Positions 50,125 to 50,739 of a stretch of DNA of 50,739 nucleotides are shown here, in pieces. Under the pieces are notes generated by a model that saw nothing but the letters and a program-made list of their open reading frames with translations, made no database searches and was not told the origin of the DNA. Both the position numbers and the translations under genes were made by a program. Each line of letters opens with the position of its first letter. The first letter of the stretch is position 1. The stretch spans positions 1 to 50,739 of the forward strand of contig JAEZZG010000033.1 in NCBI GenBank assembly GCA_023442485.1. The letters are read 5' to 3'. Source of the stretch: Actinomycetes bacterium (GTDB lineage Bacteria; Actinomycetota; Actinomycetes; Propionibacteriales; Propionibacteriaceae).

Positions 50125-50739
50125 TCACTTCGGCTCTGAGCCCGCCGAAAGGTCGTGACAGGCCGCGCCGCCTTCTGCCACGAGAGTTGGGAGGGTGGCG
50201 AATGTGTTTGCCAGCAGGCGGGTCAGGCAGGTCATCGGTAGACCCGAGTTGACTAGCCAGGCCTCGATCGAACCTATTGTCAGTCCAACCGCCCGCCGGG
50301 CAACGAGGGTCTGTCGAACGGCAGCAGTGAGGTATTTGGGGTTTCTCTCCTCATTCGAGTAAGTGACGGCGAAGGCCGGATCGTTGGCTAGGTCCATTCG
50401 CTCGCAGAGCTTGGTGAAGAACTCCGTGAAGAAAACGTGACACAAGGAGCGAAGCTGGGATGGTTCATTGCAAAAGGACAGCCGGAAGATGGTGCGGTGC
50501 TTAGTGAATACCCGGGAAAAGCCGACGCAGCAGCGATTGATGGAGTCACGGTAGCGGTCGAGGAGTGTCAAGGTGGTGGAGTGGGTGGCGGGATGGGTGC
50601 TGGCGTCAGTGGCGGCGTGAGTGTTGGTGTCACTGGCGGCGTGAGTGTTGGTGGGGCGGGTGTTATGGGCGGTGTGGGAGCGGACGGTGGTGTCTGCTGG
50701 GGTTCGCCTGGAGTCATCCGTGTTGTGGGTGGTGGCGTC
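50125..50739 (-). CDS. TetR/AcrR-like regulator, C-terminal part, runs off the window
   Basis: The reverse frame is open from the stop at 50125 to the window edge, 204 residues, with no ATG or GTG in the upstream part, so the start lies outside. The C-terminal 148 residues (from LLDRYRDSINRCCVG) look like a TetR ligand domain: helices with FTKHRTIFRLSF, FFTEFFTKLCERM, and the closing GSIEAWLVNSGLPMTCLTRL typical of the family. Ahead of it lies a Thr/His/Ala/Asp-rich stretch of more than 50 residues, encoded partly by a 24-base tandem repeat. The DNA-binding N-terminus is not in view, so the family call is moderate. A TTG at 50571 could be an internal start but has no ribosome site. Confidence 0.5.
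   Translation of the reverse strand, partial: DATTHNTDDSRRTPADTTVRSHTAHNTRPTNTHAASDTNTHAATDASTHPATHSTTLTLLDRYRDSINRCCVGFSRVFTKHRTIFRLSFCNEPSQLRSLCHVFFTEFFTKLCERMDLANDPAFAVTYSNEERNPKYLTAAVRQTLVARRAVGLTIGSIEAWLVNSGLPMTCLTRLLANTFATLPTLVAEGGAACHDLSAGSEPK
50605..50652 (-). repeat. 24-base tandem repeat in the TetR-like gene
   Basis: Two copies, 50605-50628 and 50629-50652, differ at one base (GTCAGT against GTCACT). On the coding strand each encodes TNTHAA followed by Ser or Thr and Asp. Similar but looser units continue on both sides. Confidence 0.8.

Overview
The window looks like chromosome from a high-GC Gram-positive actinobacterium with a facultative or anaerobic lifestyle. This rests on a CrgA homologue, a DUF881 protein, the fhaA-fhaB-pstP-rodA-pbpA-pknB cell-envelope signalling cluster, a CsoR copper operon, and a mix of cytochrome bd, pyruvate:ferredoxin oxidoreductase and DMSO-reductase-type genes. 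A member of the Propionibacteriaceae or a relative is my best guess; that is inference from gene content, not a match.

Left edge (1-4600): the first codons of a restriction-modification DNA methyltransferase, an AT-rich ABC exporter gene and a GntR regulator pseudogene with one frameshift and two in-frame stops lead into an intact glycerol-3-phosphate-dehydrogenase-like gene. Region 4800-8130 is a compact operon: UDP-sulfoquinovose synthase (SqdB), an SqdX/SQD2-type glycosyltransferase and a sugar-binding lipoprotein. It suggests a sulfoquinovose glycolipid in a non-photosynthetic Gram-positive organism and is the most interesting system in the window.

Middle (8130-34500): a structured non-coding stretch, dnaB, a cluster of DnaA-box-like sites, and the csoR-copZ-copA copper operon with a clear CsoR palindrome. 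Next comes a three-gene redox operon (GltD-like Fe-S flavoprotein, NifJ, and a dihydroorotate-dehydrogenase-like protein without the usual catalytic motif). A sugar ABC importer (binding protein plus two permeases, no ATPase) lies divergent to an esterase and a PucR-like regulator. Then follow cydDC and cydAB (bd oxidase and its assembly transporter), a HAD phosphatase and lysS.

Right part (34500-50739): crgA, a DUF881 gene, and the envelope phosphorylation and cell-wall cluster pknB-pbpA-rodA-pstP-fhaB-fhaA on the minus strand, with no pknA. A flavin-reductase-domain protein and a MarR/GbsR-like regulator precede a DMSO-reductase-family operon in the unusual order B-C-A. After a terminator comes an intergenic stretch with a 13-bp hairpin carrying a six-C loop. 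The window ends inside a TetR-like regulator with a Thr/His/Ala-rich linker encoded partly by tandem repeats. Respiration (cyd, dms), ferredoxin-linked pyruvate metabolism (nifJ trio) and copper control fit an organism moving between low oxygen and anaerobiosis. I found no tRNA, rRNA, CRISPR array or transposase.
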